From Arthonia radiata (Eukaryota; Ascomycota; Arthoniomycetes; Arthoniales; Arthoniaceae): 64,000 nt of DNA. Under the pieces are notes generated by a model. That model saw only the letters and a program-made list of their open reading frames with translations. It did no database searches and was not told where the DNA came from. Location of the stretch: NCBI GenBank assembly GCA_002989075.1, contig PSQN01000013.1, positions 1,460,379 through 1,524,378 on the forward strand, in the 5' to 3' direction. The position numbers and the translations under genes were made by a program. Positions 10,175-21,382 of the stretch are shown piece by piece; the stretch's first letter is position 1, and each line of letters opens with the position of its first letter.

Positions 10175-11321
10175 TGCGATCCGAGCCTAGCTAAAGGTCA
10201 AGATTCGAGGGGATGTCCCGAGGTCCCGCACGAGCGCGGTGTACAGTGCGGGCACCTGCAATTGCAGGAGCTTTGGGTCGGGAGAAGTCGCTTGAGTGTA
10301 GCCCAGCCCGCTCAACAACAGGTGTAAACCTTGTAGCGACTCCAGACTGGACCAAATGAAGCTATCGAGGTTATCGGGACGGATCGGAAGTGAGGAGAAT
10401 GCTAACTGATCGGGAACTGAGTTTCCTGAGTGAAGGAAGTGAGTGTAATCTGGTATGGAAAAGCGAAGGAAGACAAGAGTATTCCTATCTTATTGTATAC
10501 AATCTGTGACTGGGTGTAGAGGATGACGCCGGCGTAGCGGTGAGAAGGTGGGGGGGTTGACACGTTTGTGCGTCGGAACTGCTGCTGACGTTCAGACGCC
10601 GACGAACAAGAGAGTGCGACCGGTAGCCGAACGGCTTTGTCAGTGGGAAAGCTTTGCGGAACGCAAAAGTTGAGATGCCACAAAAGGCCAGAGACTTCGA
10701 TTGCTGCAAGCTCATGCGTGCATATACCAGAAAAGAGCGTTGTAGCTGAATGGGGAAAAGCGTTGAGTCGACGTGGTGAATGCGCTAACAAGGGAGTGTG
10801 AGGTGTTTTCTGCAAGAAAAGAATGTCGAAGCCTACTTCGTCAAAGCATCAAAGCAAGCAAGTATTCAGTCAATATGACTTTCGGAGAATTACACATAGG
10901 ACAGCTGGCTATCGCGTTATGGCCAAACAGCTGGCACAACGACATCATCGCCTCAATGCTTGGACCTCAATGGCAAACAGCCCCCAAAAGCGACCACGTA
11001 GCTACTTTGAAACAGCATTGGGGCTCGACGCGTTCGATGTAGCCTCCGCGTGTCGCAGATTGAATCCACCCAACGCCTTCCATGGGATTTCCAAGTCTTC
11101 GATGCCTGGCCCCGCTGCGCCATGTCGCCGCCGTACAATAGCGCATATGGAAAGTAAGCAACGGTAAATACGGACAAGTGGCCCGACCCATTGACCAAAG
11201 TACATCCGGCGTATTTTCCTGCTCAGCTGCGCTCCTCCTACACGATGAAACGGGCAATCGGTCAAATGTAAACTTCTTCTAGCCCGAACCACGGCCCAGC
11301 AGGTCGCAATTTTGCCTACGG
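10175..11321. other. Intergenic region
   Basis: About 1.1 kb. Several overlapping frames of 70-120 codons exist on both strands near 10800-11370, without domains, homology I recognise or consistent codon bias. No gene is supported. Confidence 0.5.
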
Positions 11322-11876
11322 TCAATGGAATTGCGCCCCCATCCCCTTGGCTGAAACGCAATAGCATTGACACCTCTCTGAAATAGACAAGAGGCTGGAC
11401 GTGCTCATGTTGCGGCTCTCTGGCGGCTCCGCATTCAGTGAGTCAATGGATTCTTCAAGGCGTATGGCGTCGCGGACGTCCTCCGTGGTCGCAGGACGTC
11501 CGTCGACGTGCCCTTCGTCCAGTGACATGGTGGTCTGTTCTTGGTTCGAGAGCGCCTGTTCAAACTTCGGCTCCCTCATCAGTCTCGCAGCCAGCTGTTC
11601 CCTATCGCGCTCTCGAGGGATAACCACCCAGTCGTTGCTGCTCGGCCCCTTAGCCTCGCTGCCCACCTCAGTGCTGATGTCTGATTGAGAGTCTCGAGCA
11701 GTCGCAAGATTGATGATGACAAGATTCTCCTCCGTCAATGCGTGAGAAGCACCGGCAGTGACACCAATAGTGGCAATCTGTGTGGGTGTTGGTGGTGACT
11801 CAGGGCTGCTATCGTGAGACGGCTGCTGGGTCTCTGGTTCCCTATCACCTTGTGTTGAGCCTGTCTTGTCGTCCAT
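11322..11876 (-). CDS. Hypothetical acidic, Ser/Thr/Glu-rich protein
   Basis: Open frame of 184 residues from ATG at 11876. The N-terminal 50 residues are low-complexity (Pro, Ser, Thr, Gln). A block SSNDWVVIPRERDREQLAAR and the following Glu/Asp-rich helix are the most protein-like parts. No domain is recognised. The last 20 residues (after LLSISE) look less convincing, so the true 3' end may be spliced. The frame could be spurious, but its composition and ATG context favour a real small gene. Confidence 0.5.
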   Translation of the reverse strand: MDDKTGSTQGDREPETQQPSHDSSPESPPTPTQIATIGVTAGASHALTEENLVIINLATARDSQSDISTEVGSEAKGPSSNDWVVIPRERDREQLAARLMREPKFEQALSNQEQTTMSLDEGHVDGRPATTEDVRDAIRLEESIDSLNAEPPESRNMSTSSLLSISERCQCYCVSAKGMGAQFH

Positions 11877-13110
11877 GATGTAACCAATGGTAACTATGGA
11901 CGAGACGCTTCGGTCTTAGAAATGTTGTGTAGGCCTTGTATGGTAAGATGTAGTGTAAACCTTGTATGGAGATCAAACACCAAGCAAGAGCTGAAAGACC
12001 AAGGAAGATAGTAGACCTATTAACCTTACTTATACCATGACCTGCGGGACGCCATAGCTCTCAAAGACGATCGGCACTGAGCCTCAAAATCATAAGCGAC
12101 ACAGCTTGGTGGCGAATGAGCGTGAGGAGGAGTCAAGCTCGTCCCGACAAATTCTCAATGGTAAGTCATGCAGAGTGAGGAGGGCGGTGATAGCCGCACG
12201 AGGCAGCCGCTGGATGCGTCAGGCAACATGGGTTGATAAATGGCTTCTGTCCGCTGCATACCCATCACTTTGCACCATACTCAGCTTAAGATGGCCGTCA
12301 CTCGGAGGACACGGCTCCAGATGTGACTCGTGCCTTTCGCCAGGAAGTCGTGGCGCTGATGATGTCAGTTCCCTAAGCCTAGCGGTGAAAGTACGATGGC
12401 AAAGCAGGATGATCACGCCCACGTGCCGTATGTGTCTCAACGCATGGCTCAACCGCCGTGAGTAATTTCAACGCCGATCACCTCCGATGGGGCAGAAACG
12501 ATTGGACTTCGAGGACGTGGTTCGATTCAAGCTTACCCAGATAGCAGCTTACATCCGCCTTGCAGGAGCTACGACAATGAAAACCACGTCGGTGATATGC
12601 TTATCCAGACTATCGGGTTGCATTTTGCCCCGAGCGGCTGGCATGATACCGTTGGTATGGTTACTGGTAGATGTACTCTTGCGGAAACGATCGTGTATAG
12701 CGATATACAGCATATGCTACTCAAGACCCTCAAGGTCGGCTTAGGTTAGCTTAAACAGCCCTTCGCGAGGTCCCTGATACTCAGACACGCCGCCTTCTCG
12801 ACGGCTGCTATTGCTCGCCTTGCCATCGCATCTTGGCCGTCACGCCGCCCTCAGCGAATAACAGGGCTGTGGCATGGTAGATTTCGAAGCGAGGCTGAGG
12901 CGAGGCAGCGAACACCGTGATACAAAGGTACAAGGAGGAAGGAATCGAAGGTGGTCAGATTGTAAGCCTCACGATATTATGATGTTGCCGCTTTAGGTCG
13001 ATTGCTTGGCATGCATGTGACGTAGGAATGTATCACCTAAGCTTTAAGTTCAGTGAGCATAGAACTTAATCGGCATCTTGTATATCAAAAGCAAGAGACA
13101 GAGATTCAAG
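11877..13110. other. Intergenic region
   Basis: About 1.2 kb separating divergent genes. Short frames are present but have stops and no domains. No gene, RNA or repeat is supported; it should hold both promoters. Confidence 0.5.
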
Positions 13111-13693
13111 ATGGTCTTGAGTTTCATGGCCCTAGCGGTCCACTTGACCAGTGCCGCGCTGGGCGCATACCTGTTATATCCACATTGCACGTAAGTATCT
13201 ATCCCTCCTCCACGCGCATCAAGCCTTATATTGACATACGCAAACAAGAACATGCGTAAACAACATGCGCGTATACAAAGACGCCTCCGAGCGCGCGGCC
13301 AAGTATTCACAAATCGCCAAGGACCAGCTCGAGCAGACGCAGAATACGCTCGGTGCTGCATGTGTTGGGGTGAGTCCTTGTCTCTACCCATTGTATCTGG
13401 CATTAATAAATCTATTGTAGACCGTGATCAACCTCATCACCTCGATCTACCCTCTCGTCAGACCGGCCTCCGCCGGCTCCAGATGGCTACCGCTATTCCT
13501 CGCTAGCGTGAATCTAGTCACTCTGATCGCGACGCAGTACTCTGTCTCCGGCTTCTGGCGCGGAAAGAAGCCAGTGCCGGGGATGCCGGAATTCAATGAT
13601 ACAGTGAAGCGCACTGCGACGATTAGCATGTTCATGCGATATTTGATCGTGCTGGCGACGATAAGTACGGCGATGGCTGCGGTGGGGACGTGA
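13111..13693 (+). CDS. Small fungal multi-pass membrane protein
   Basis: Three exons: 13111-13190, 13249-13369 and 13421-13693, joined by 58-nt and 51-nt introns (gtaagt...acaag; gtgagt...tgtag), giving 157 residues. The N-terminal segment MVLSFMALAVHLTSAALGAY is hydrophobic (signal anchor). A polar helix rich in Lys, Gln and Asp follows (VYKDASERAAKYSQIAKDQL). The last exon has hydrophobic segments around LFLASVNLVTLIATQYSV and MFMRYLIVLATISTAMAAV. This resembles small conserved membrane proteins of ascomycetes without assigned function. Exon phases agree throughout, which supports the model. No localisation can be assigned from sequence alone. Confidence 0.72.
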
Positions 13694-13808
13694 AGATGGT
13701 GGGTCGTTCTGTATGCCAGTCCGAGAATGTTCATCATTATATTTGTACACGCATTTTAGCCATATCTTGCCTTTGCACGAACCGCTATGCGTATCGTACA
13801 GTCGTTGG

Positions 13809-16421
13809 TCAATCATCCACGATGTCATCATCGCTGAGTACAAGCTTCTCCACATCACCTTCGAATCCTTCTACCGCCTCGAAACCTCGACTTGAGAATG
13901 CAGCTTCTTTTTGGCCTGCGCGAAACCTCTTCCTTTGATTTATTGCCGTGATTGCATCTTCGTCATCGCTCTCTTCGTCGCGTTGGACGCCTACACGTTT
14001 GAATCTTACCACCTGGTCAATATCCTCAAACAGATCGGAGGCAGACGGCGTGCGATCAGTATCTGTCAAGCCTCGAGATATCATTAGGTAGTACGGGAAA
14101 TGTTCCAAGAGAGCTGTGAGGCGCGGAAGTTGACGGGCAACATCGTCAGGGCCGGACTGTGGTTCGCAATCTTCGCTCTTCCCTTGCAACGGTGGTGGCG
14201 CCAGCTCTGCTGCCGGCATGCGACCTGGTTGACTGATAGATTGTTTGGGGAAGCCATTTATTCCGCCGTGTACACGGTCCAGACTTCGATCAATAACTAG
14301 TCGACCTCGCTGCGCCTGATCCAGTAGATATGCCACGGAATCTTTGATCTCCTCACGCTTTCTCCAAAGCTTTATGTCTGTGGGATAGAACATGCGATGA
14401 ACATCTGGTCGGTACCGCTTATCATCGCATGTTTCAGCGGAGATTCGTTTCACTGGGCAGGGCAGCGCAGCTTGCAGGCCTCTCACACCAATGTCAAAGG
14501 ATATCTGATCTTGCCGGAGACCTTCGCTGACAACGCCGTGGTTACGTGCGCCATCGAAGCCACCATTGCCTCTTGTACCTAGGACGTCGGCGTCCCCCAG
14601 TGCGCTCAAGCAGCCTTCGATGTTGTCGAGTGTGGCTTCCGCATCCTCGGCTTGTGAAGGGCACGTGCAGCTAAGTATGTAGTTTTCGTGCAGTGCGGAG
14701 AGAAACGTCGACGTGTCTGTCCCGGCGGCTGCAAGAAGAGCGTCAGGTCCTAAGACAGGCTGTGGTCGATGTCTCAACTCATTGCCATCTGCCTGTCGTC
14801 CTTCAATCTCCTCTCGCTTGTTGTACACAATCTTGCCGACCGTGTGGAAGAGGCCTAAGGTGCTTTCGCGCATTGAGATCAAGGAGAAAGCTGCGTCATC
14901 CGCGGGTTTCTGCTGACCAATTTCCGCGCCGCTCTTCGTACTCTTCGAGTTCTTGGCCTTTGCCTTCGAAGTACTCTTGCGAGGAGGTAGCACGCTATTG
15001 TCCACTGCTGCGAGATTCCTGCAAAGGTATTCAAGCGTCGACACGGCGTTGCGCACATCGCCAATCTCGGAGAGTTTCTGCAACACAGCTGGACTGACTG
15101 GCTGCGCCCTGCCAGTCGATCTTGTGTGTTTCTGCAAGGCAAGCTTGAGCGCTTTCGTGATGAAGGTTGGAGCAATCGGATTGAATTCGATCACGCTGAC
15201 TGCGGGATGGTGAAGTATGTCACGACCGAGGAGACGATGAGCCGTCAAATTCTCGGAGGAGTCAGAACTAGACAGGGCTGACTCAGATACTGAGATGACA
15301 ACAGGCGTCGGTGCAGCATCCTGTGTCTTCTTTTGGAGATTGCTTGAAGCTAAATACTGGAGTATTTGAGTGCGAAACGAAAGCAGCACTGTTGAGGAGC
15401 TGCCGGAGAAGTTGGGAAACTCCTCGATCACGATCACTCGCTTGCTGTCGCCCGAATGTGTAGGCTGATCTTCTTGTGGCTTGCCGTTTGCCGAAACGAT
15501 GTCCAATCGCTGAAACTGCCCAGCACGAGAGAGGAAGTCAGCAAATTGAGACGACAGTGACACGTAGTCCGAGGAGCTAAAATCGGAGAGGTCTGGATTG
15601 TGCCACTCCAACAGTGCGGCACCTAGCAGCTTAGAGAGAAGCGATATGACGGTGCTTTTACCTGCGCCAGCTGGTCCCTTGAGGATCAATAGTCGCTGAT
15701 ACAGCCTACCATCAATAACTGCTTCGAGCCATGCCCTAACGTCCGCAACCTTCTTGGGATGGACTGCGAGCTCGTCCAACGTTCTTGGGGCATAAGTTTG
15801 GTTCCATGGTCCAACATTGGCACTGGAAGTCGATGAAGTATGTGGTATCTGCTGTGTGCTCGGGGTTGCTATACGGCCCTGCACCTTCAGAAACTTGTGA
15901 CTCGCTGTACAACTTCTGTCTGGTAAGGGCTGACCGTCATTGGCGATGTCCCACGATCTCTTTCTCGAAGCATTGCCATTCTCCGCTTTCTCACGGCGCT
16001 GCCGGGTCTTCTTATTGGCAGGCCGGTCGGAATCATCATCAATGATATCTTCCAACTCTTCCGGTTCACTCGGCGCTCTCTGGCTCGTGCTAGTGGAATT
16101 ACGGGCCGCGTCTCTCGATGCCGGTCCGAAGAACGATTTCAAGGACTGACTTGTGTTGGCATTGATATCTTGCCTGCTCTTGCTGTTGGCTGACCTCCGC
16201 TTTTTTGGCGAAGCTTTCGTCGTGCTCTTGGTAGCTGGTGCAGCAGGATTGTTGTTCGCCAGAGGCTTACGTGGCTCCCGCGCAGCCTTCACACTACGCT
16301 TGTTGTCCTTTGATGCTGCTGCATTCTTGACATTTTTCTCTTCGGTGTCGCGCAGTGGTGCATCTGAGTGGTCTTCATCTGAGGATAATTCTACGTGTTT
16401 GCGCGGACGGGTCTGCACCAT
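13809..16421 (-). CDS. rad17: Checkpoint clamp loader RAD17 (Rad24)
   Basis: A single exon of 870 residues from ATG at 16421. RAD17 replaces RFC1 in an RFC-like complex that loads the 9-1-1 clamp at damaged DNA in the nucleus. The N-terminus is basic and disordered and contains SLKSFFGPASRDAARNS, a possible PCNA-box-like motif. The AAA+ domain starts with PWNQTYAPRTLDELAVHPKK, then Walker A GPAGAGKST and Walker B-like VIVIEEFPNFSG. A later segment LSEIGDVRNAVSTLEYLCR fits the lid region of clamp loaders. The acidic tail ends DDDIVDD. Length is close to that of fungal Rad17 proteins. Its 3' end lies 115 bp from the 3' end of the small membrane protein gene (convergent). Confidence 0.9.
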   Translation of the reverse strand: MVQTRPRKHVELSSDEDHSDAPLRDTEEKNVKNAAASKDNKRSVKAAREPRKPLANNNPAAPATKSTTKASPKKRRSANSKSRQDINANTSQSLKSFFGPASRDAARNSTSTSQRAPSEPEELEDIIDDDSDRPANKKTRQRREKAENGNASRKRSWDIANDGQPLPDRSCTASHKFLKVQGRIATPSTQQIPHTSSTSSANVGPWNQTYAPRTLDELAVHPKKVADVRAWLEAVIDGRLYQRLLILKGPAGAGKSTVISLLSKLLGAALLEWHNPDLSDFSSSDYVSLSSQFADFLSRAGQFQRLDIVSANGKPQEDQPTHSGDSKRVIVIEEFPNFSGSSSTVLLSFRTQILQYLASSNLQKKTQDAAPTPVVISVSESALSSSDSSENLTAHRLLGRDILHHPAVSVIEFNPIAPTFITKALKLALQKHTRSTGRAQPVSPAVLQKLSEIGDVRNAVSTLEYLCRNLAAVDNSVLPPRKSTSKAKAKNSKSTKSGAEIGQQKPADDAAFSLISMRESTLGLFHTVGKIVYNKREEIEGRQADGNELRHRPQPVLGPDALLAAAGTDTSTFLSALHENYILSCTCPSQAEDAEATLDNIEGCLSALGDADVLGTRGNGGFDGARNHGVVSEGLRQDQISFDIGVRGLQAALPCPVKRISAETCDDKRYRPDVHRMFYPTDIKLWRKREEIKDSVAYLLDQAQRGRLVIDRSLDRVHGGINGFPKQSISQPGRMPAAELAPPPLQGKSEDCEPQSGPDDVARQLPRLTALLEHFPYYLMISRGLTDTDRTPSASDLFEDIDQVVRFKRVGVQRDEESDDEDAITAINQRKRFRAGQKEAAFSSRGFEAVEGFEGDVEKLVLSDDDIVDD

Positions 16422-17057
16422 TCCTTCTCGAGCGCCTTAAGCACGGCAGATACTTCACGCTCTTCATTGGTGATCATTGACAATAGGGTCGAGTCTGCAA
16501 GTATTTATCGACAGGTGAGCCCAGGACATGGGCGAGAATCACCGGACTTGGCTCAATCTCGGATCCGAAAACAATCCTTGGCGTAATTTCGTCAATAAAT
16601 AATGAAAATCATTACCCAGACCAAACGGGCATGAGTTGAAGCACTTCATGCTCTTTGCATTCATCAATCTGGAGAAGTGGCCTGGTATAGATAAGGCTTG
16701 GTAACTTATCATCGTTCATCCTTTCGAGCGTTCGATATCCAGCATTGCCTCATTCCTCTTCACCCAGGCGTGTTCCTTCACTCAATACTCGCTTCATTCC
16801 ACCATCAAGACTCTTTCCATATCACCGAGATAATTCATCTCTCGCACCGCTGGATATATCCGACGTGTAGCTGGCTGCAGATAGACCTCTCCACGACGAC
16901 CGCATCCGTGTCTGGTTTCTCTGACGACGGTGTTTGTCGTAGGTATACCGAAATGACTCCGGATAGCCCCACAATGCTCGACGAAGCCTTCAAGTTCATG
17001 TAGGTGGCATCTTTAGCCTAACAATGTCCGTTTTGTAGCGTCAATCCTCTGCTCATG
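16422..17057. other. Intergenic region
   Basis: About 640 bases. A frame ending near 17003 (MTPDSPTMLDEAFKFM) has a protein-like end but no upstream support. Otherwise nothing is seen beyond the presumed RAD17 promoter. Confidence 0.4.
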
Positions 17058-17786
17058 TCACCCCTCCCCTATTGTCAGGTCTGTTTCGTCGTAGCCCAGA
17101 CATGGCACACGTGATAGACGGAAGGCCTCCATAGATTGGTAATGTGTCGCGTCAAGCTCTTCCAGACGAGCGCAGAAGGCGTCTTCTTCAGTAGGTAGAG
17201 TTGAGGGTTTGCTTTCGGAACATTTGGAACCATCATCCGTCAGTGACAAGCCAAGTGATTGCAATTCTTCCGAAGATGCGTTCTTCACCCAGACTCCGCC
17301 TGATGATGGCCACCCGTAGACGACGGCTGCTGTTGGATTACCGGCTCCGTCACTACTGACTGGCGCCACCCGGCGTGAGGTCAGAGCTGGTGTGGGCGGC
17401 GGTGGAAAGGAAAGCCTCCGCTGCTCGGACGGCAAGCTCTCGAGCTCGGCGTTCCTGTAACCGACCTCATACAAAAGAGATTGAGTGATGGCTGGCAGTG
17501 AGTGCCAATGGCGGTCGACGAGGTGCTGGATGTTGAGATATGCCTGAGGATGCACCTGCCTTGCAATTGGATAGACAAGCGGCGAAGCCAATAACGTCGC
17601 AAACGTGGCCATCTCGCCCATTATCTCGAATGGTAGTGAAGACGTAGGCGCTGTTGTCTGTGCACTCTTTGGACTGGGGAGAAGCTCGCATGGTGACGTG
17701 CGATTGATGTCACTTGCGGCATCCTGCGAAGAAACAAAGCTGCTCACATATGATGGCAACGGCCATGCAAAGAGACTGTCGAGCAT
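17058..17786 (-). CDS. Hypothetical protein, 242 residues
   Basis: Single open frame from ATG at 17786 to a stop at 17058. The region FEIMGEMATFATLLASPLVY is hydrophobic but not a clear membrane helix. It is followed by QHLVDRHWHSLPAITQSLLY and a Pro-rich stretch. The C-terminus has an acidic helix (EEDAFCARLEELDATHYQSM). I recognise no domain. Consistent codon use and the protein-like distribution of hydrophobic residues argue that it is real and conserved in related fungi, but this was not tested. Confidence 0.55.
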   Translation of the reverse strand: MLDSLFAWPLPSYVSSFVSSQDAASDINRTSPCELLPSPKSAQTTAPTSSLPFEIMGEMATFATLLASPLVYPIARQVHPQAYLNIQHLVDRHWHSLPAITQSLLYEVGYRNAELESLPSEQRRLSFPPPPTPALTSRRVAPVSSDGAGNPTAAVVYGWPSSGGVWVKNASSEELQSLGLSLTDDGSKCSESKPSTLPTEEDAFCARLEELDATHYQSMEAFRLSRVPCLGYDETDLTIGEG

Positions 17787-19283
17787 TTCGACGCGGAAAT
17801 GTCACTGCGATCCGGACAATATTGGGAGACGCAAATCGGAGCGCACAAACCAGCCCTCGCGAAGGAATTCATCTTGAACGCGCGAGGGCCACTCTGTCAT
17901 ATATCGACAGGCAACAGACGTGCTGAAGGAGCGCCAACCTGATACGAATCCTTTTGCCTTATTCAAGTTAACGGGCGAACGTACGAGAGACTGGCCCCCA
18001 GTTGCAGGACGCAAATAGTATGGCCAGCTTGGTCAAGTCCATGCCTTGCGTCTCAAACTCTGCAGAGCCTCTGCGCCAAGCGGGCCGATACAGTGTCTCT
18101 GCCGTCGTCGCAAGTGGTCATTTGCTGCGGGCGGAGATCACAGCGCTGGCGTGAAATGAAGTTTGGGGCGGGACGGTGTTCCCGTGCAACGTCATGCAGC
18201 TATCCTAGCCAAATGTGAAACCTCAAATATCCGTGGGCATCCTTCAACGTCGCCATGCAAATTAGCTCAGCTGCATGATGGCAACGAGTTCCGGCGTGCG
18301 CAGTTCAGCGAGGCTTGTTGGCTGACATCGGGCCAACGCCGCTCTTGCGACTTCTGTTGGTGAGTAATACTGTACCTTAGATGCGCGCAACACCAGCAGC
18401 AGGACAACCGACGCGATGAGTCACTCATTTCGATAACAAAAATCATGGTGAACGAACGTCCCGAGTCGACAGTCGAGAAGAAGTCCGCCCTCGTCGGCCA
18501 GAAAACGTGCCAATGGCATCAACATCCTCGCTTGACAGATGAATGAACGCACGCGCCTTTCTTTGATTGCTTCGCCTGGGATATCCTTAAGTTCATCGGG
18601 CAGCCCGTACATCAATCCATCAATCCATCGATCCAGGAGAACGCGTCACGAAGGCAAGTACGCTCAGAAGCGATGAGAGGTTTGTCGCCGTGTTTGTTCT
18701 TGGCGTTGCGAGACAACCGTCAGCGAAGCCCACATTAGCGACGGCGTCGCCGAAGAACATCAACAAGCGTACAAGTTCATTCACTCGGTTGATAGCAGTA
18801 AGATCCTACGAAGGAAACATGCACCAACAAAGGAGTGAGAAGGAGATGCGGATCTAGTTGTTGTCAATTGTTGGCTAGCAAAGCCTGCACGCTACAAACC
18901 CTATGCTTCCCTTATACCCTTTCCTATGACAATACTATGTGCCGCAATCAAGACCGAAGATCAGAAGAATTTCTCTATAACTTCCTTGAGCAAGAACGGT
19001 AATGCGTAACCTCGAGGTCGGCATCCTTACACGTACTACACTTGCGGACTAGCGCGTCTGCAAGGTGCCTATCAATGCCGATGTCACTTCAAGCACCGAT
19101 AACCTCACCTGCAGCATGATCTGCAGCAGGACTTGCATCCCGTGATCTGGGCCACCATGGATCACCTCACAAATTGGCGTGATTGTCGGGCAGCCGATGA
19201 ACCACCCTCCTTCCTTCATTCTCCTGTAACGCCTGGAGCTCGTAGTGGAATTAGCACCATTGCATGCGCTTGAAGTGGTAAGT
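17787..19283. other. Intergenic region upstream of amine oxidase
   Basis: About 1.5 kb. Frames are short and broken by stops in all six directions. No repeat, RNA gene or transposon signature is recognised. It should include promoters for the two divergent flanking genes. Confidence 0.5.
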
Positions 19284-21382
19284 ATGCGCGGATCCCTGGC
19301 GGTGTTATTGAGTGCCTTCGTAGCTTCGACGCAAGCCGTAGCGATAGGCTCGAGGCAAGATGATCAGGCTGCAGCATGTCAAGAGACATCCGTTTTGATC
19401 CTGTAAGCGCAAGTCTGGTAATCTTGCAGCAACACCCCTGTCTGACAGATCTCATGCTTCAGTGGAGCTGGCACAGCTGGCATCACCGCTGCTGTAGGTG
19501 CTTACAGAGCGAGGATCAATCGTTTGTGCTCACATGCAGCATAGCAAGCCCTTCACAATCAGTCCATAGAACACTTTATCATTGTCGAATACAACAACGG
19601 TATCGGCGGCCGTGTTCGTCACACAGAGTTTGGCCAAAAGTCCGATGGCAGTCCGTATACGATCGAGCTGGGCGCAAACTGGGTGCAAGGTCTCGGCTCA
19701 CCAGACGGGCCTGAAAACCCCATCTGGACTCTCGCAAAGAAATACAACGTCACCAACTTCTACTCGAACTATTCTGACATCTTGACGTACGACGAGACCG
19801 GGTTCAATGACTACAGCGAACTGTTCGACGCATATGACGATGCTTACAGCACTCTTGAACAGGATGCTGGAGACATACTCACGTTCAACTATCTCGACCG
19901 CAGCGCGCGGGCTGGCTACACCCTTGCCGGATGGTATCCTGGACGTGATATGCACGCTCAGACTATCGAATGGTGGGACTGGGACTGGGAGGATGCCTAT
20001 TCACCCGACCAGAGTAGTGAGCTTTTCGGCGTTGCTGGCTATGTAGGTGATCCTCGCTCAGCTTCACGATCTCTGTCGTGCAGCGCACGATGAGACTGCT
20101 GCGTAAAACTAAATATACGCAGAACACGACGTTCTATCAGTACTCCGAGGAGAATAACTACGTCTTTGATCAGCGAGGCTTCAATGCCTTCCTGCTCGGC
20201 GAAGCTAGTACCTTTCTCAAGCCCAACGATCCGCGCCTGCGCTTGAATACTGTCGTCGCGGACATCTCGTACTCTGACGACGATGTCACTGTGTATGACA
20301 CGAACGGCACCTGCATCAAAGCCCAGCATGCCATCTGCACATTCTCTCTGGGAGTGTTGCAAGACTCCATCAGTCCTATGCCGTTCGTGGCGTTCGAGCC
20401 TGCCTTGCCAGCTTGGAAACAGGTCAGTGATTGCGCATACACCTTGACTAGTTGCCCTCTGTCATTGTAGCAGACCCCTCAGCTCTTCTCAAACTGTATC
20501 GTGCGCGCTACTGCTGATGTTAGCCTCACAGAACGCCATCGCCACCTTCGATATGGGCATCTACACTAAGATCTTCATGCAGTTTCCAACGCAGTTTTGG
20601 GACGCTGACACAGAGTTCTTCCTCTATGCTTCACCGACGGAACGCGGTCAGTATCACCAGGCCACGATCCTCCTCCTCATAATGCATGGATCCCAACGAA
20701 CATTCCATCCCTTCGCGTGGCGTCGCCATAGCCCGTCCACTGCAAGCTCACATATTCCATAGGCTACTACCCTCTTTTCCAATCCCTCAGCACTCCAAAC
20801 TTCCTACCGGACTCCAACATCCTCTTCGTCACGGTCGTCACGCAGCAGTCCCGCGTCGTCGAAGCTCAGCCGGACGAAGTCACGCAGGCCCAAGTCCTCG
20901 CTATCCTCCGCGCCATGTTCCCGGACGAGGACGTCCCCGATCCAACCGCCTTTCTATACCCAAGGTGGGGCAATGAGCCTTGGGCTCGCGGAAGCTACAG
21001 CAACTGGCCGACAGGCGTGACATTGCAGGAGCATCAGAATTTGCGAGCAAATGTGGGAAGGCTGTGGTTGTATGTTTTCACCATGTCTCTGCGATCCGTC
21101 ACGAGGGACCAACCTCTTGTGTCACCTCTGCCCATTACAATGTATATGCTGACATTCCGCAGCGCTGGCGAACACACCAGCGCCAACTACTACGGCTTCC
21201 TACACGGCGCATGGTTCGAGGGTCGCGACGTGGCTGAAAGCGTGGCCAGCTGTCTGCAAGGAGCGGATTGCGGCGGGGAGCAGAGGTACGAGACCTTGTA
21301 CGGGACGCAACCCGAGGCCGAGTTCAACGCGCTGAACGGGTGGGATGTGAGTAGCTTTCAGACGTACGGAGACGTAGATTGA
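19284..21382 (+). CDS. Secreted flavin-containing (poly)amine oxidase
   Basis: Seven exons: 19284-19402, 19463-19493, 19563-20042, 20123-20422, 20532-20646, 20763-21069 and 21163-21382, giving 523 residues with all phases consistent. The N-terminus MRGSLAVLLSAFVASTQAVA is a signal peptide. The FAD-binding motif reads VLILGAGTAGITAA and spans a 31-nt micro-exon. Next come FIIVEYNNGIGGRVRHTEFG, ELGANWVQG and, near the C-terminus, LWFAGEHTSANYYGFLHGAW, the second flavin-binding motif of the amine oxidase family. Such enzymes oxidise polyamines to aldehydes and release hydrogen peroxide. Secretion and the exact substrate are inferred. The exon 4/5 junction could use an earlier acceptor, but the chosen one gives the conserved AIATFDMGIYTKIF. 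Confidence 0.88.

Noticed and set aside
10823-11373. Overlapping frames of 80-120 codons on both strands
   Set aside because: No splice-consistent continuation, domain or codon bias; one of them may be a lost exon of the gene at 11322 but this cannot be shown.
16698-17003. 101-codon plus-strand frame
   Set aside because: Only the last 16 residues look protein-like; no upstream exon or homology supports it.
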